A stretch of DNA of 64,000 nucleotides from an uncultured Winogradskyella sp. (GTDB lineage: Bacteria; Bacteroidota; Bacteroidia; Flavobacteriales; Flavobacteriaceae): NCBI RefSeq assembly GCF_947498005.1, contig NZ_CANMIW010000005.1, forward strand, positions 1 to 64,000, read 5' to 3'. Made by a program: the position numbers and the translations under genes. Below are positions 1 through 8,286 of this stretch, one piece after another; position 1 is the first letter of the stretch; every line of letters starts with the position of its first letter. A model generated the notes under the pieces. That model was given only the letters and a program-made list of their open reading frames with translations. It did not search any database and was not told where the DNA came from.

Positions 1-60
1 ATAAAAATATAAAGGTGAAATTCGGACTATCCATATTCGTTAATAGTGGTTTTTCATATT

Positions 61-199
61 GTTGCCAACGTGTTTGTATAAGCTTTGTTGCGTTGTTTAA
101 GCAGTGAATTTAGTAAATAAAACACGAACGACGAAATTCCGGAGGAATTTCCCAAGTGAGCTAAAAACAGCAATAAAGTTTATACGGTGTTAGGGGCAG
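61..199. repeat. attC-like imperfect hairpin element
   Basis: The two ends are complementary. GTATAAGCTTTGTTGC (76-91) pairs with GCAATAAAGTTTATAC (170-185) over 16 positions with two G.T pairs, and weaker pairing continues inward. The outer ends are GCCAAC (64-69) and GTTAGGGGC (189-197). A second perfect hairpin, GAAATTCC-gga-GGAATTTC (133-151), sits in the middle. Read on the minus strand it lies directly after the stop codon of the 206-1039 gene, where an integron cassette carries its attC site. The GTTAGGGGC core is repeated, inverted, just upstream of that gene (1057-1065). The match to canonical attC R boxes is imperfect, so the assignment is inference. Confidence 0.5.
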
Positions 200-205
200 T
201 TATTT

Positions 206-1039
206 TTAAAATGCAAGTGTGTCAATATAAATTGAAATGGGAATTCTTTTTGAAAAACTTCCTTTTTCTGTTAAAATTTCAACATATATATTTCCAGCTA
301 CTGTATAACTATCTTTAATCTCGTCTCCTTTCCAAGAATTAGCCAATATTTTTGACGATATTAACTCAATTTCTGTCCAACCCTTTTTTGGAATTTTATT
401 ATTTTCTATCGATAAACTATATTTATAATTATAACTTTTTAGTTCGGATTTTCTATAAGTTACTTTTTTGTCATTTTGTTTTATATTCCAAATATTTGAA
501 GAATGAAGATAAATTGCGTGAATTTCTGGAGAAACTCTATTTGATTTATTTTCAATATCTATATTGAAATTTATTTTAGCTTCAGCATATTCTTCTGTTG
601 TGGATAAAACTCCATCTGTTTTTAAAGTAATTTCAAATGGATTGTTTTTTTGGTTTTCAACTTCTTTTTTTGCCCATTCAATATTTTTTGACAATTGTTC
701 CTGAAGGTGTACTATTGAATCTCCATAAACGATATGTCTTTTATGTTTTAAATCAAATGGAATATTTTCAGCATCTTTTGTAGTTAGAATGCAAAGTTTT
801 CCAATTGCGTGAGCGTATCCTAATTCATAAAACACGTTAGGATTTTTATCAGATAAGTCAGCAATTATAAAGTCGCAATTTTCAATTTCTTTATAAATTT
901 TATCGAGCATTCCTTCATCAAAAAGTTCTTCGTCAAGTCGATAAGCAGAAACATCTTTTTCTGCTGCGGTCTTTTTGATTCCAATTTGATAAATGTCATC
1001 AAAGTTTTCATTAAATGGCATTATTACAAATGCTTTCAT
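206..1039 (-). CDS. TIR-like/nucleoside deoxyribosyltransferase-like protein
   Basis: A 277-residue protein with an N-terminal Rossmann-like domain (about 1-125). It starts with FVIMPF (4-9) and carries DLSDKNPNVFYELGYAHA (61-78), a signature of stand-alone nucleotide-binding proteins related to nucleoside 2-deoxyribosyltransferases and TIR-like/SLOG folds, many of them suspected immune sensors or effectors. The C-terminal half (about 135-277) is strand-rich and I do not recognise it. The gene is alone, AT-rich even for this genome, and flanked by inverted GTTAGGGGC ends, so it looks like an accessory cassette gene. No signal peptide or membrane segment is visible. The enzymatic or defence role is inference; the fold family is fairly sure. 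Confidence 0.7.
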   Translation of the reverse strand: MKAFVIMPFNENFDDIYQIGIKKTAAEKDVSAYRLDEELFDEGMLDKIYKEIENCDFIIADLSDKNPNVFYELGYAHAIGKLCILTTKDAENIPFDLKHKRHIVYGDSIVHLQEQLSKNIEWAKKEVENQKNNPFEITLKTDGVLSTTEEYAEAKINFNIDIENKSNRVSPEIHAIYLHSSNIWNIKQNDKKVTYRKSELKSYNYKYSLSIENNKIPKKGWTEIELISSKILANSWKGDEIKDSYTVAGNIYVEILTEKGSFSKRIPISIYIDTLAF

Positions 1040-1054
1040 AGATTTTCGTTTTTA

Positions 1055-1088
1055 TTGCCCCTAACTCCTTATATAAAAACCTTTATTG
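1055..1088. repeat. Upstream cassette boundary, inverted copy
   Basis: GCCCCTAAC (1057-1065) is a perfect inverted copy of GTTAGGGGC at 189-197. The similarity extends further (CC, TATA, then CTTTATTG at 1081-1088), matching the inner arm of the downstream element. Only this half is seen on this side of the gene; I find no convincing partner arm between 1090 and 1330. Confidence 0.45.
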
Positions 1089-1175
1089 TCGATATCCCGT
1101 AAAATAATCAGGTTATCTAAAGTTTTGAGTTGTTTTTATTCGTCATTAAAATTAATAATTTCTCTCAAGTTTTCT

Positions 1176-1193
1176 ATACGTAGATCTACGTAT
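1176..1193. promoter_or_regulatory. 18-bp perfect palindrome, possible operator
   Basis: ATACGTAGATCTACGTAT reads identically on both strands. It lies in the 293-bp spacer between the accessory gene (starting at 1039, minus strand) and the secA terminator. A dimeric regulator site upstream of the accessory gene is plausible, but no factor can be named. The T run after it is short, and no plus-strand gene ends here, so a terminator is less likely. Confidence 0.35.
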
Positions 1194-1252
1194 TTTTTAT
1201 AAACATAACCAAAATATTATATTGTATTTTATGGTTTTCCGTATGGGTACAA

Positions 1253-1283
1253 AAAAATCCTAATGGGTTACATTAGGATTTTT
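1253..1283 (-). terminator. Bidirectional rho-independent terminator of secA
   Basis: AAAAATCCTAATG (1253-1265) and CATTAGGATTTTT (1271-1283) form a perfect 13-bp stem with a GGTTA loop. The A/T ends let it work in both directions. It lies 50 bp after the secA stop codon. Confidence 0.85.
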
Positions 1284-1332
1284 CTGTTCTATTAATGAGA
1301 TGTCTGCTTTCGTAGACATTTGTGTGATTTAG

Positions 1333-4300
1333 TTATTCTACCAAAACCCATTCGCCTTTATCAATTAAAGGAATGGCTTGCTTATATTTTACTTCTTTAG
1401 CTTCGCCACTCATCACATTTTTAATAGTCACTCTATCGTTTCTACCAATTTTTGGTTGTTCTCTTACAATAGTTTCTACAACTTGCTGCTGACGAGATGC
1501 GCCTTCACCAGCTTGTCTGCTTTGAGAAGCACGCTCATCTAAATTTTGAATCTCTTCTTTTTGAGTTTCTAATTTTTCTTGCTTACGTTCTCTAGCTTCT
1601 TGTATAGTATTTGCTGTTTCTTGTGGAATTTCTCCTTTAAATAAAAATGAAATTACATCTTTATTGACTTGGTCTATCATTGTTTTAAACAGCTCAAAAG
1701 ATTCGAACTTATAAATTAATAATGGGTCTTTCTGCTCGTGTACAGCTAACTGAACCGATTGTTTTAACTCATCCATTTTACGTAAATGTACTTTCCATGC
1801 ATCATCAACAATCGCTAATGTAATGTTCTTTTCAAAATCATTAATTAACTGTGTTCCTTTAGTTTGGTAAGCTTTTTCTAAATCCGTAACCACTTGTAGG
1901 TTCTTAACACCATCTGTAAATGGTACGACGATACGTTTAAATCTATCGCGTTGTGTATCGTATACATTTTCAATCACAGGAAATGCTAAATCTGCTGCAC
2001 GTTGCATTTTTTCTCTATAGTGCTTAAAAGCTGCTTTATAAATGATACCTGCAATTTCTTGAGCACCTAGTTTTCCAAATTCAGCTTCAGAAATTGGTGC
2101 TTCCATTGAAAAGTAACGGATTAATTCAAACTCAAAGTTTTTATAATCGCTAGCATCTTTATTATTCAATGCAATACCTTCTGAGGTATCGTAAATCATG
2201 TTGGCTAAATCTACTCTAAGACGTTCACCATGTAAAGCATTACGACGACGTTTGTAAACCACTTCACGTTGTGCATTCATTACATCATCATATTCTAACA
2301 AACGCTTACGTACACCAAAGTTATTCTCTTCCACTTTTTTCTGTGCACGCTCAATAGACTTAGAAATCATTCCGTGTTGAATCACTTCGCCTTCTTTTAA
2401 GCCCATTCTATCCATCATCTTAGCAATTCGCTCAGAACCAAATAAACGCATTAGGTTATCTTCTAAAGACACATAGAATTGTGAACTTCCTGGATCTCCT
2501 TGACGACCAGCTCTACCACGTAATTGTCTATCTACACGACGAGAATCGTGACGCTCTGTGCCTACAATGGCTAAACCACCTGCAGCTTTTACTTCATCAC
2601 TTAATTTAATATCTGTACCACGACCTGCCATGTTGGTTGCAATAGTTACTTGCCCAGCATTACCTGCTTGTGCTACAATATCGGCTTCTTTTTTGTGCTG
2701 CTTAGCATTTAAGACGTTATGGTCTATTTTTCTAATGCTTAACATTTTACCTAAAAGCTCAGAAATCTCTACATTGGTTGTACCAATTAGTACAGGTCTT
2801 CCTTCATTAGATAATTTAACCACTTCATCAATAACAGCATTATATTTTTCACGCTTTGTTTTATAAACTAAATCGTCTCTATCATCTCTTGCAATTGGTC
2901 TGTTGGTAGGAATTTCTACAACATCTAATTTGTAGATTTCCCAAAGTTCGCCTGCTTCAGTTACCGCAGTACCTGTCATACCAGACAGTTTACGATACAT
3001 TCTGAAATAATTTTGAAGCGTTACTGTAGCAAATGTTTGCGTGGCAGCTTCAATTTTTACACTTTCTTTAGCTTCAATGGCTTGGTGTAACCCGTCAGAA
3101 TAACGACGACCATCCATAATACGACCAGTTTGCTCATCAACGATCATAACCTTGTTGTCCATAACAACATACTGATTGTCTTTTTCAAATAGTGCGTAAG
3201 CTTTTAGTAATTGGTTCAACGTATGAATACGCTCTGACTTAATTCCGAAATCTCTAAATAAATCTTCCTTGAGGTTCGCTTCTTCTTCAGATGATAAACC
3301 TTTGCTTTCAATCTTAGCGATTTCTGTTCCCATTTCTGGCATTACAAAGAAATTAGGATCATCCTTTCCTGATAGGAATTCAACACCTTTATCTGATAAT
3401 TCTACTTGATTATTTTTTTCGTCAATAACATAATAGAGTTCTGCATCTACTTTAGGCATTTCTCTATTGTTGTCTTGCATGTAAAAGTTTTCCGTTTTTT
3501 GAAGCAATTGCTTAATACCTTCTTCAGATAAAAACTTGATTAATGCTTTGTTTTTAGGAATACCTCTGTAAGCTCTTAATAATTGAAAACCACCTTCTTT
3601 AGTATCGCCAGCAGCAATTAATTTTTTAGCTTCAGCTAATACACCAACTAAATATTTACGTTGAACTTCTTCAATTTGCTGTACTTTAGGTTTAAGCGCA
3701 TCAAACTCGTGCTCATCACCTCTTGGTACAGGACCAGAAATAATTAATGGCGTACGTGCATCATCTACTAATACAGAATCTACCTCATCTACAATGGCGT
3801 AGTGATGTGGACGTTGTACTAAATCATCTGGCGAATGTGCCATGTTATCACGTAAGTAATCAAAACCAAATTCGTTATTTGTTCCGTATGTAATATCTGC
3901 ATTGTAAGCTTTACGACGTGCATCAGAGTTTGGTGTATGGTAATCAATACAATCAATACTCATACCATGAAACTGAAAGATTGGCGCCATCCATGCACTA
4001 TCTCGTTTTGCTAAGTAATCATTTACCGTTACTAAGTGAACACCTTTGCCAGCTAAAGCATTTAGGTATACAGGAAGCGTAGCTACCAATGTTTTACCTT
4101 CACCAGTTTGCATCTCTGCAATTTTACCTTGGTGCATAGCGACACCACCAATAAGTTGAACATCATAATGAATCATGTCCCAAGTAATTGGCTTACCTGC
4201 AGCATCCCAAGAATTTGCCCAAATAGCTTGATCTCCTTCTAAGGTTACGTAATCATTTTCTCCAGAAATTTCTCTGTCAAACGCATTTGCGGTTACAGGA

Positions 4301-4686
4301 ATCTGAGTATTATGTACAAAACGTTTTGCTGTTTCTTTTACAACGGCAAACGCTTCTGGTAAAATGTCGTTTAATACAGCTTCTGTTACTTCATATATTT
4401 CGTCTTCAATTTTATCTACTTCTAAGTAAATGTCTTCACGTTCGTCAATATCTTCAGTTACCTGAGCTTTTTCTAAAAGCTCTTCTTTTTTAGTGTTTAA
4501 AGGCTGTCTTGCTTCTGCAATTTTGGCTTTAAATTCGGCTGTTTTTGCTCTCAATTCATCATGTGATAGAGCTTCTAAGGCTTTTTCGAATGATTTTATT
4601 TTTTCAACGATAGGCTTAATTGCACTTACATCTTGTTGGGATTTATCTCCCACAAAAATTTTAAGTACTTTATCTAAAAATGTCAT
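1333..4686 (-). CDS. secA: Preprotein translocase ATPase SecA
   Basis: SecA is the motor ATPase that drives unfolded preproteins through SecYEG at the inner membrane. The 1117-residue product has Walker A GEGKT at 195-199, the DEVD Walker B at 300-303 followed by DARTPLIISGP, then IATNMAGRGTDI and the arginine-finger region GRAGRQGDPGSSQF in the second helicase half. The stretch of about 320-510 is longer than in E. coli SecA (901 residues), as usual in Bacteroidota. The C terminus ends in GEWVLVE after a charged linker and lacks the CxCxSG zinc motif, also typical of this phylum. The gene stands alone, with a terminator behind it and a 245-bp spacer before it. Confidence 0.98.
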   Translation of the reverse strand: MTFLDKVLKIFVGDKSQQDVSAIKPIVEKIKSFEKALEALSHDELRAKTAEFKAKIAEARQPLNTKKEELLEKAQVTEDIDEREDIYLEVDKIEDEIYEVTEAVLNDILPEAFAVVKETAKRFVHNTQIPVTANAFDREISGENDYVTLEGDQAIWANSWDAAGKPITWDMIHYDVQLIGGVAMHQGKIAEMQTGEGKTLVATLPVYLNALAGKGVHLVTVNDYLAKRDSAWMAPIFQFHGMSIDCIDYHTPNSDARRKAYNADITYGTNNEFGFDYLRDNMAHSPDDLVQRPHHYAIVDEVDSVLVDDARTPLIISGPVPRGDEHEFDALKPKVQQIEEVQRKYLVGVLAEAKKLIAAGDTKEGGFQLLRAYRGIPKNKALIKFLSEEGIKQLLQKTENFYMQDNNREMPKVDAELYYVIDEKNNQVELSDKGVEFLSGKDDPNFFVMPEMGTEIAKIESKGLSSEEEANLKEDLFRDFGIKSERIHTLNQLLKAYALFEKDNQYVVMDNKVMIVDEQTGRIMDGRRYSDGLHQAIEAKESVKIEAATQTFATVTLQNYFRMYRKLSGMTGTAVTEAGELWEIYKLDVVEIPTNRPIARDDRDDLVYKTKREKYNAVIDEVVKLSNEGRPVLIGTTNVEISELLGKMLSIRKIDHNVLNAKQHKKEADIVAQAGNAGQVTIATNMAGRGTDIKLSDEVKAAGGLAIVGTERHDSRRVDRQLRGRAGRQGDPGSSQFYVSLEDNLMRLFGSERIAKMMDRMGLKEGEVIQHGMISKSIERAQKKVEENNFGVRKRLLEYDDVMNAQREVVYKRRRNALHGERLRVDLANMIYDTSEGIALNNKDASDYKNFEFELIRYFSMEAPISEAEFGKLGAQEIAGIIYKAAFKHYREKMQRAADLAFPVIENVYDTQRDRFKRIVVPFTDGVKNLQVVTDLEKAYQTKGTQLINDFEKNITLAIVDDAWKVHLRKMDELKQSVQLAVHEQKDPLLIYKFESFELFKTMIDQVNKDVISFLFKGEIPQETANTIQEARERKQEKLETQKEEIQNLDERASQSRQAGEGASRQQQVVETIVREQPKIGRNDRVTIKNVMSGEAKEVKYKQAIPLIDKGEWVLVE

Positions 4687-4875
4687 ATTCTATATTTGTA
4701 AATAGATTGATTGGTTTCAATCTTTGTTTTTGTTTCAGTTAGTAAGCTAAGATTAAGCTGTTATTTAAAAATAAAAAACATCCTTAAAATCCCCTTAAGT
4801 GGACAATCTTAATAATTGTAAATTTATGATATCTGATTCAGATTTAATTTCAAATTAAAAAAGCATCCGAAAATA

Positions 4876-4915
4876 AAAAAAGTCTCTTAGGTATAGAAAC
4901 GCAAGAGACTTTTTT
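4876..4915 (-). terminator. Rho-independent terminator of the DUF2795 gene
   Basis: AAGTCTCTT (4880-4888) pairs with AAGAGACTT (4903-4911) around a 14-base loop, with A/T runs at both ends. It lies 17 bp after the DUF2795 stop codon on the minus strand. Confidence 0.8.
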
Positions 4916-4931
4916 GTGATAAATTTATATG

Positions 4932-5153
4932 TTAATATTCATCCTCATTCCAGAGGTAATCTTCATCAGTTGGGTAATCTGGCCAAATTTCTTCAATTGA
5001 GTCGTAAGAATCTCCTTCGTCTTCAATTGCTTGTAAATTTTCAACAACTTCTAAAGGTGCTCCTGTTCTAATTGCGTAGTCAATAAGCTCATCTTTGGTT
5101 GCTGGCCAAGGCGCATCACTTAAATAAGATGCTAATTCTAATGTCCAATACAT
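4932..5153 (-). CDS. DUF2795 family small acidic protein
   Basis: A 73-residue, very acidic protein. The first 45 residues (MYWTLELASYLSDAPWPATK onward, with LIDYAIRTGAP) match the DUF2795 family, a small helical fold widespread in bacteria and of unknown function. The tail (about 46-73) is rich in D, E, W and Y. It is a single-gene unit with its own promoter (5179-5209) and terminator (4876-4915). In Flavobacteriaceae it is a conserved housekeeping-type neighbour of secA. Confidence 0.85.
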   Translation of the reverse strand: MYWTLELASYLSDAPWPATKDELIDYAIRTGAPLEVVENLQAIEDEGDSYDSIEEIWPDYPTDEDYLWNEDEY

Positions 5154-5178
5154 AATTGCGTGTGTAATTTAATTTTTG

Positions 5179-5209
5179 CAAAAATAATTCTTTAGTTGAA
5201 CAATTCAAG
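5179..5209 (-). promoter_or_regulatory. Bacteroidota-type promoter of the DUF2795 gene
   Basis: On the minus strand CTTG (complement of 5206-5209) and TATTTTTG (complement of 5179-5186) are 19 bp apart, matching the TTTG-N19-TAnnTTTG consensus at all but one position. The -7 box lies 25 bp before the start codon. Confidence 0.6.
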
Positions 5210-5307
5210 AAAAAATTAAATTAATTAATCATTAATAATAAGAACGTATAATATTCAACAATTTTAGATCGGAATATTGCATTATTCATAATCTAAAGGC
5301 TAAAAGT

Positions 5308-5883
5308 TTATGAATTTTTTTCTGGGATCCATTTTACTTCATCAGCGTGTAAATCATAAGACAACTTCCGTGCCAATACAAAAAGGTAGTCAGATAGTCT
5401 ATTGATATACATTAAAGTTTCGGGTTGAAACGGTTCTAAGTCATTAAGATGTGACGCCAAACGCTCGGCTCTACGGCAAACTGTGCGTGCAATATGACAG
5501 AATGACACGGTTTGGTGCCCTCCAGGTAAAACAAAATGCGTCATAGGTGGAAGGCTGTCTTCCATAAGGTCCATTTCCTTTTCTAATTTCTCAATATCTT
5601 CATTGGATATCTTAGGAATATTTAAGCGTGCTTTTCCGTTTTTTAATTGTGCTTTTTCTGGATCGGTGGCTAAAATAGCACCAACGGTAAATAAGCGATC
5701 TTGAATATGCATCAACGTATTCTTATACAATTGATTAATCTCTTGGTCTCTAATTAAACCTATGTGAGAATTGAGCTCATCTATGGTTCCGTAACTTTCT
5801 ATTCTTATATGATGTTTAGGAACACGCGTACCACCAAATAATGCAGTTGTGCCTTTATCTCCTGTTTTTGTGTATACTTTCAT
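5308..5883 (-). CDS. PduO-type cob(I)alamin adenosyltransferase
   Basis: Transfers the 5'-deoxyadenosyl group of ATP to cob(I)alamin, giving the coenzyme B12 used by mutases such as methylmalonyl-CoA mutase. The 191-residue product has the ATP-binding N terminus TKTGDKGTT (5-13), the RIESYGTIDELNS segment (about 27-39), RTVCRRAERL (about 134-143) and INRLSDYLFVLAR near the C terminus, all hallmarks of the PduO/MMAB five-helix-bundle family. It is full length. No cobalamin riboswitch is visible in the 258-bp upstream spacer, which instead holds octamer-type repeats. Confidence 0.95.
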   Translation of the reverse strand: MKVYTKTGDKGTTALFGGTRVPKHHIRIESYGTIDELNSHIGLIRDQEINQLYKNTLMHIQDRLFTVGAILATDPEKAQLKNGKARLNIPKISNEDIEKLEKEMDLMEDSLPPMTHFVLPGGHQTVSFCHIARTVCRRAERLASHLNDLEPFQPETLMYINRLSDYLFVLARKLSYDLHADEVKWIPEKNS

Positions 5884-5887
5884 GTTT

Positions 5888-5895
5888 CAAAGTTA
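5888..5895 (-). promoter_or_regulatory. Putative -7 box of the adenosyltransferase gene
   Basis: The minus strand reads TAACTTTG here, a perfect TAnnTTTG box, only 4 bases before the ATG, which would give a leaderless or almost leaderless mRNA. The -33 side is weak (TTTC at a 20-bp spacing). The same box occurs at 8266-8273 and 60197-60204. Confidence 0.4.
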
Positions 5896-6013
5896 AGTTT
5901 TTAAAGTTGAAAGTTGAAAAGTTGCTTGTGTGAAGTTTGTGAAAAAGGTACAAAGTCTCATAGTTGCAAAGAGAATGGCTTGGAAGATTAAAATTGAATG
6001 TTATAAAGTTGGA

Positions 6014-6060
6014 AGTGTGAAGTCGCAAAGTAGCAAAGACTCAAAGTTGCAAAGAGCACT
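6014..6060. repeat. Degenerate AGT-headed octamer repeat
   Basis: In register the plus strand reads AGTGTGA, AGTCGCAA, AGTAGCAA, AGACTCAA, AGTTGCAA, then AGAGCACT. The units are mostly 8 bases long and start with AG(T). Looser copies (AGTTGAA, AGTTGC, AAAGTTGG) fill the spacer from 5888. It resembles the 7-base AGTNNNN arrays elsewhere in the window. Confidence 0.6.
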
Positions 6061-6088
6061 TCTTAAATGTTTAAAAGGTTGGTAAGGA

Positions 6089-6110
6089 TTTTTTTTTTTT
6101 TTTTTTTTTT
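6089..6110. repeat. Homopolymer of 22 T
   Basis: An uninterrupted run of 22 T between the repeat-filled spacer and the stop codon of the 6142-6636 gene. The exact length is prone to sequencing error and to slippage in the cell. Confidence 0.85.
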
Positions 6111-6141
6111 CAAATAGAAAAAACTATTATCGGAGAAGTAG

Positions 6142-6636
6142 TTATGATTGATTTTGCTTGAAAATATTTCTCAGACGCATTGAAAAATTAGAGGCTTCAA
6201 TCTCAATATTATGATTTTTACAAAACAGCTTAAACTGGCTAATCTGACCATTTTTCATTTCTACTAATACATTAAATCCGGTATTAAATTTTAAGTTATA
6301 ATGATTACCGCTTGAATGATCTATTTTAATTGATTTTACCGATTCCGTTATTATAGTTTCAGAAATGTTATTTTGAAGAATTATAAATTTATTGGCTACT
6401 AATTCTAATTTCCCGATTCTTGTGAATAAAAAATAATTGAGTATAAAGGTTAATAATAGTATCCCGTACGATATTTCGAATATTACACTATAAGGTTTAG
6501 TAAGAACGATTAAATCAAATAATTTTAAAAAATAAATAGAGACATTTATGATTATAAAAACAGTGTAAATTGATGCGTATTTATGATTTCTAAAATAATT
6601 ATAATCTATTATATCTAAACGCATTTTTACACTCAA
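6142..6636 (-). CDS. Small two-helix membrane protein, unknown function
   Basis: A 164-residue protein I do not recognise by name. Two hydrophobic segments (about 20-45 and 48-72) are followed by a cytosolic-looking strand-rich tail (about 75-160), the arrangement seen in small PH-like membrane proteins. It ends 33 bp upstream-side of the ABC ATPase gene 6669-7358 on the same strand, so the two may be co-transcribed, with this gene second. Codon use looks like that of its neighbours. Confidence 0.65.
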   Translation of the reverse strand: MSVKMRLDIIDYNYFRNHKYASIYTVFIIINVSIYFLKLFDLIVLTKPYSVIFEISYGILLLTFILNYFLFTRIGKLELVANKFIILQNNISETIITESVKSIKIDHSSGNHYNLKFNTGFNVLVEMKNGQISQFKLFCKNHNIEIEASNFSMRLRNIFKQNQS

Positions 6637-6668
6637 GTGAAGAATATTTTAAAATTGAATTTTTATCA

Positions 6669-7358
6669 TTAGCTATTAAACGTATCACTCTCAATAATAC
6701 CATCTCTTAAACGAATAACACGTTTGGCGTGTGCAGCAATATCTTCTTCGTGTGTAACCATTATTACGGTGTTACCTGACGCGTGAATTTGGTCAAATAA
6801 AGCCATGATTTCTGTTCCGGTTTTAGAATCTAAGTTTCCTGTTGGCTCATCTGCTAAAATAATTGAAGGCTTATTTACCAAAGCTCTACCAACAGCAACA
6901 CGTTGTCTTTGTCCTCCAGAAAGTTGATTTGGTTTATGGTCCATTCGGTCAGCCAAACCAACATCTGTTAAAACTTCAGTAGCGCGTTCTTCTCTTACTT
7001 TTTTTGAAGCACCAGCATAAACCATTGGTAATGCAACGTTGTCTAAAGCGGTTGTTCTAGGTAATAGGTTAAAGGTCTGAAACACGAAACCTATTTCGGT
7101 ATTTCTAATATCTGCAAGTTCGTCATCAGACATTTGGCTAACGTCGTTTCCATTTAACTTGTAAGATCCAGCAGTAGGTGTATCTAAGCAACCTAATAAG
7201 TTCATTAATGTAGATTTACCAGAACCAGAAGGTCCCATAATAGCCACATATTCGCCACGTTTAATGTCTAAATCGATACCTTTTAAAACATGTACAATTT
7301 CTTGTCCTAATTTAAAATCTCTAATGATATTTCTAATTTCAATGACGTTGTCACTCAT
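6669..7358 (-). CDS. MacB/LolD-type ABC transporter ATPase
   Basis: The ATP-hydrolysing subunit of a type VII ABC system (MacB, LolCDE, FtsE class) that works on lipoproteins, peptides or antibiotics from the periplasmic side. It has Walker [10 protein letters not shown] (42-50), the Q-loop in [10 protein letters not shown], signature [15 protein letters not shown], Walker [13 protein letters not shown] and the H-loop VTHEED; 229 residues is the normal length. No FtsX/MacB-type permease is next to it, so it probably serves a permease encoded elsewhere. The substrate cannot be told from the sequence. Confidence 0.9.
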   Translation of the reverse strand: MSDNVIEIRNIIRDFKLGQEIVHVLKGIDLDIKRGEYVAIMGPSGSGKSTLMNLLGCLDTPTAGSYKLNGNDVSQMSDDELADIRNTEIGFVFQTFNLLPRTTALDNVALPMVYAGASKKVREERATEVLTDVGLADRMDHKPNQLSGGQRQRVAVGRALVNKPSIILADEPTGNLDSKTGTEIMALFDQIHASGNTVIMVTHEEDIAAHAKRVIRLRDGIIESDTFNS

Positions 7359-7442
7359 AATAAAGGTCTTAGTTGCTTAGCTGCTCTGCAAGATACTAGT
7401 TTTGCAGCAATTTTATTATAAGACGTTAAAGTATCTTGTATG

Positions 7443-8213
7443 TTACAATCTAATTTTAAAATGTTCTTTTACTTGTTCTCTTCTAAAGAAAACAAAACCT
7501 AAATGGAAGCAATCTACAGTCACTTTAACGGTGTTATGGTTCTTAATATATTCCCAAGCTTGCGTCATGCCTTTAGACCAATAAATATCATCGAAAACAA
7601 AAACGGTATCGTTATGGATTTTCGGTAATAAGGCTTCAAAATATTGAATAGTTGCATCCTTGCTATGATGACCGTCAAAGAAGATAAAATCAAATTTTTC
7701 GGTTTTTATATTAGGAATTGTATCAGTGAAACTTCCTGTTATAAATTCAACATTTTTAATGTTTTGTTTTTCTATTTCATATTGAGCAAAAGCTGATGTG
7801 TTGGCACAGCCTTCAATAGTTGTGATTTGAGAGGTTGTATTGGCTAGCGATAACGGATACGTTCCCATGCCTAAAGAGGTGCCTAATTCTAAAATAGTTT
7901 TAAACTTGAAGTGTTTTGTTAGTCTAAATAATAATTCAGATTCCTTCTTTGAGCTACTCGAAGCCTTAATCATAGCACTCACTTTCCGCTTTTTGGAATC
8001 GAGTACTTTTGAACCAGCACCTAAATCGGTAATTTCTAATTCTGTTTTATGTGCTTTTAAAGTATTTCGGTACGTTTCTAAAGCGTTGTATTCTGGATAT
8101 GTTGTTTTATCATAAAGGCATTTGGTAACAAAGTTATAGACAAAAGGGGAGTGGACACCGTGTTGGTTGGTGGCTTTGGTTAAGAATTTTATGTAGGATT
8201 TTATTTGGTACAT
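7443..8213 (-). CDS. Class I SAM-dependent methyltransferase
   Basis: A 256-residue soluble protein. ILELGTSLGMGTYPLSLA (about 111-128) is the SAM-binding motif I, TIEGCANT the acidic end of strand 2, and FDFIFFDGHHSKD resembles the metal-binding segment of O-methyltransferases (AdoMet_MTases family related to catechol/caffeoyl-CoA types). The N-terminal NQHGVHSPFVYNF is a conserved start of this Bacteroidota subfamily. The substrate is unknown. A heptamer repeat and a TAACTTTG box lie in the spacer upstream. Confidence 0.8.
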   Translation of the reverse strand: MYQIKSYIKFLTKATNQHGVHSPFVYNFVTKCLYDKTTYPEYNALETYRNTLKAHKTELEITDLGAGSKVLDSKKRKVSAMIKASSSSKKESELLFRLTKHFKFKTILELGTSLGMGTYPLSLANTTSQITTIEGCANTSAFAQYEIEKQNIKNVEFITGSFTDTIPNIKTEKFDFIFFDGHHSKDATIQYFEALLPKIHNDTVFVFDDIYWSKGMTQAWEYIKNHNTVKVTVDCFHLGFVFFRREQVKEHFKIRL

Positions 8214-8265
8214 TTTCTTTTGGTTGAAAAGTTGAAGGTTTTAGACTATCAAAGCTTTAAAGTTT

Positions 8266-8273
8266 CAAAGTTA
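8266..8273 (-). promoter_or_regulatory. TAACTTTG box upstream of the methyltransferase gene
   Basis: A perfect TAnnTTTG match on the minus strand, 53 bp before the start codon, beside octamer-like words (caaagctt, taaagttt). No clear -33 box is seen, because the heptamer array occupies that side. Confidence 0.3.
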
Positions 8274-8286
8274 TTTATGGTATTTT

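Noticed and set aside
1300-1319. Second small hairpin (ATGTCT...AGACAT) after secA
   Set aside because: Six base pairs with an eight-base loop and no T run; the hairpin at 1253-1283 is the terminator.
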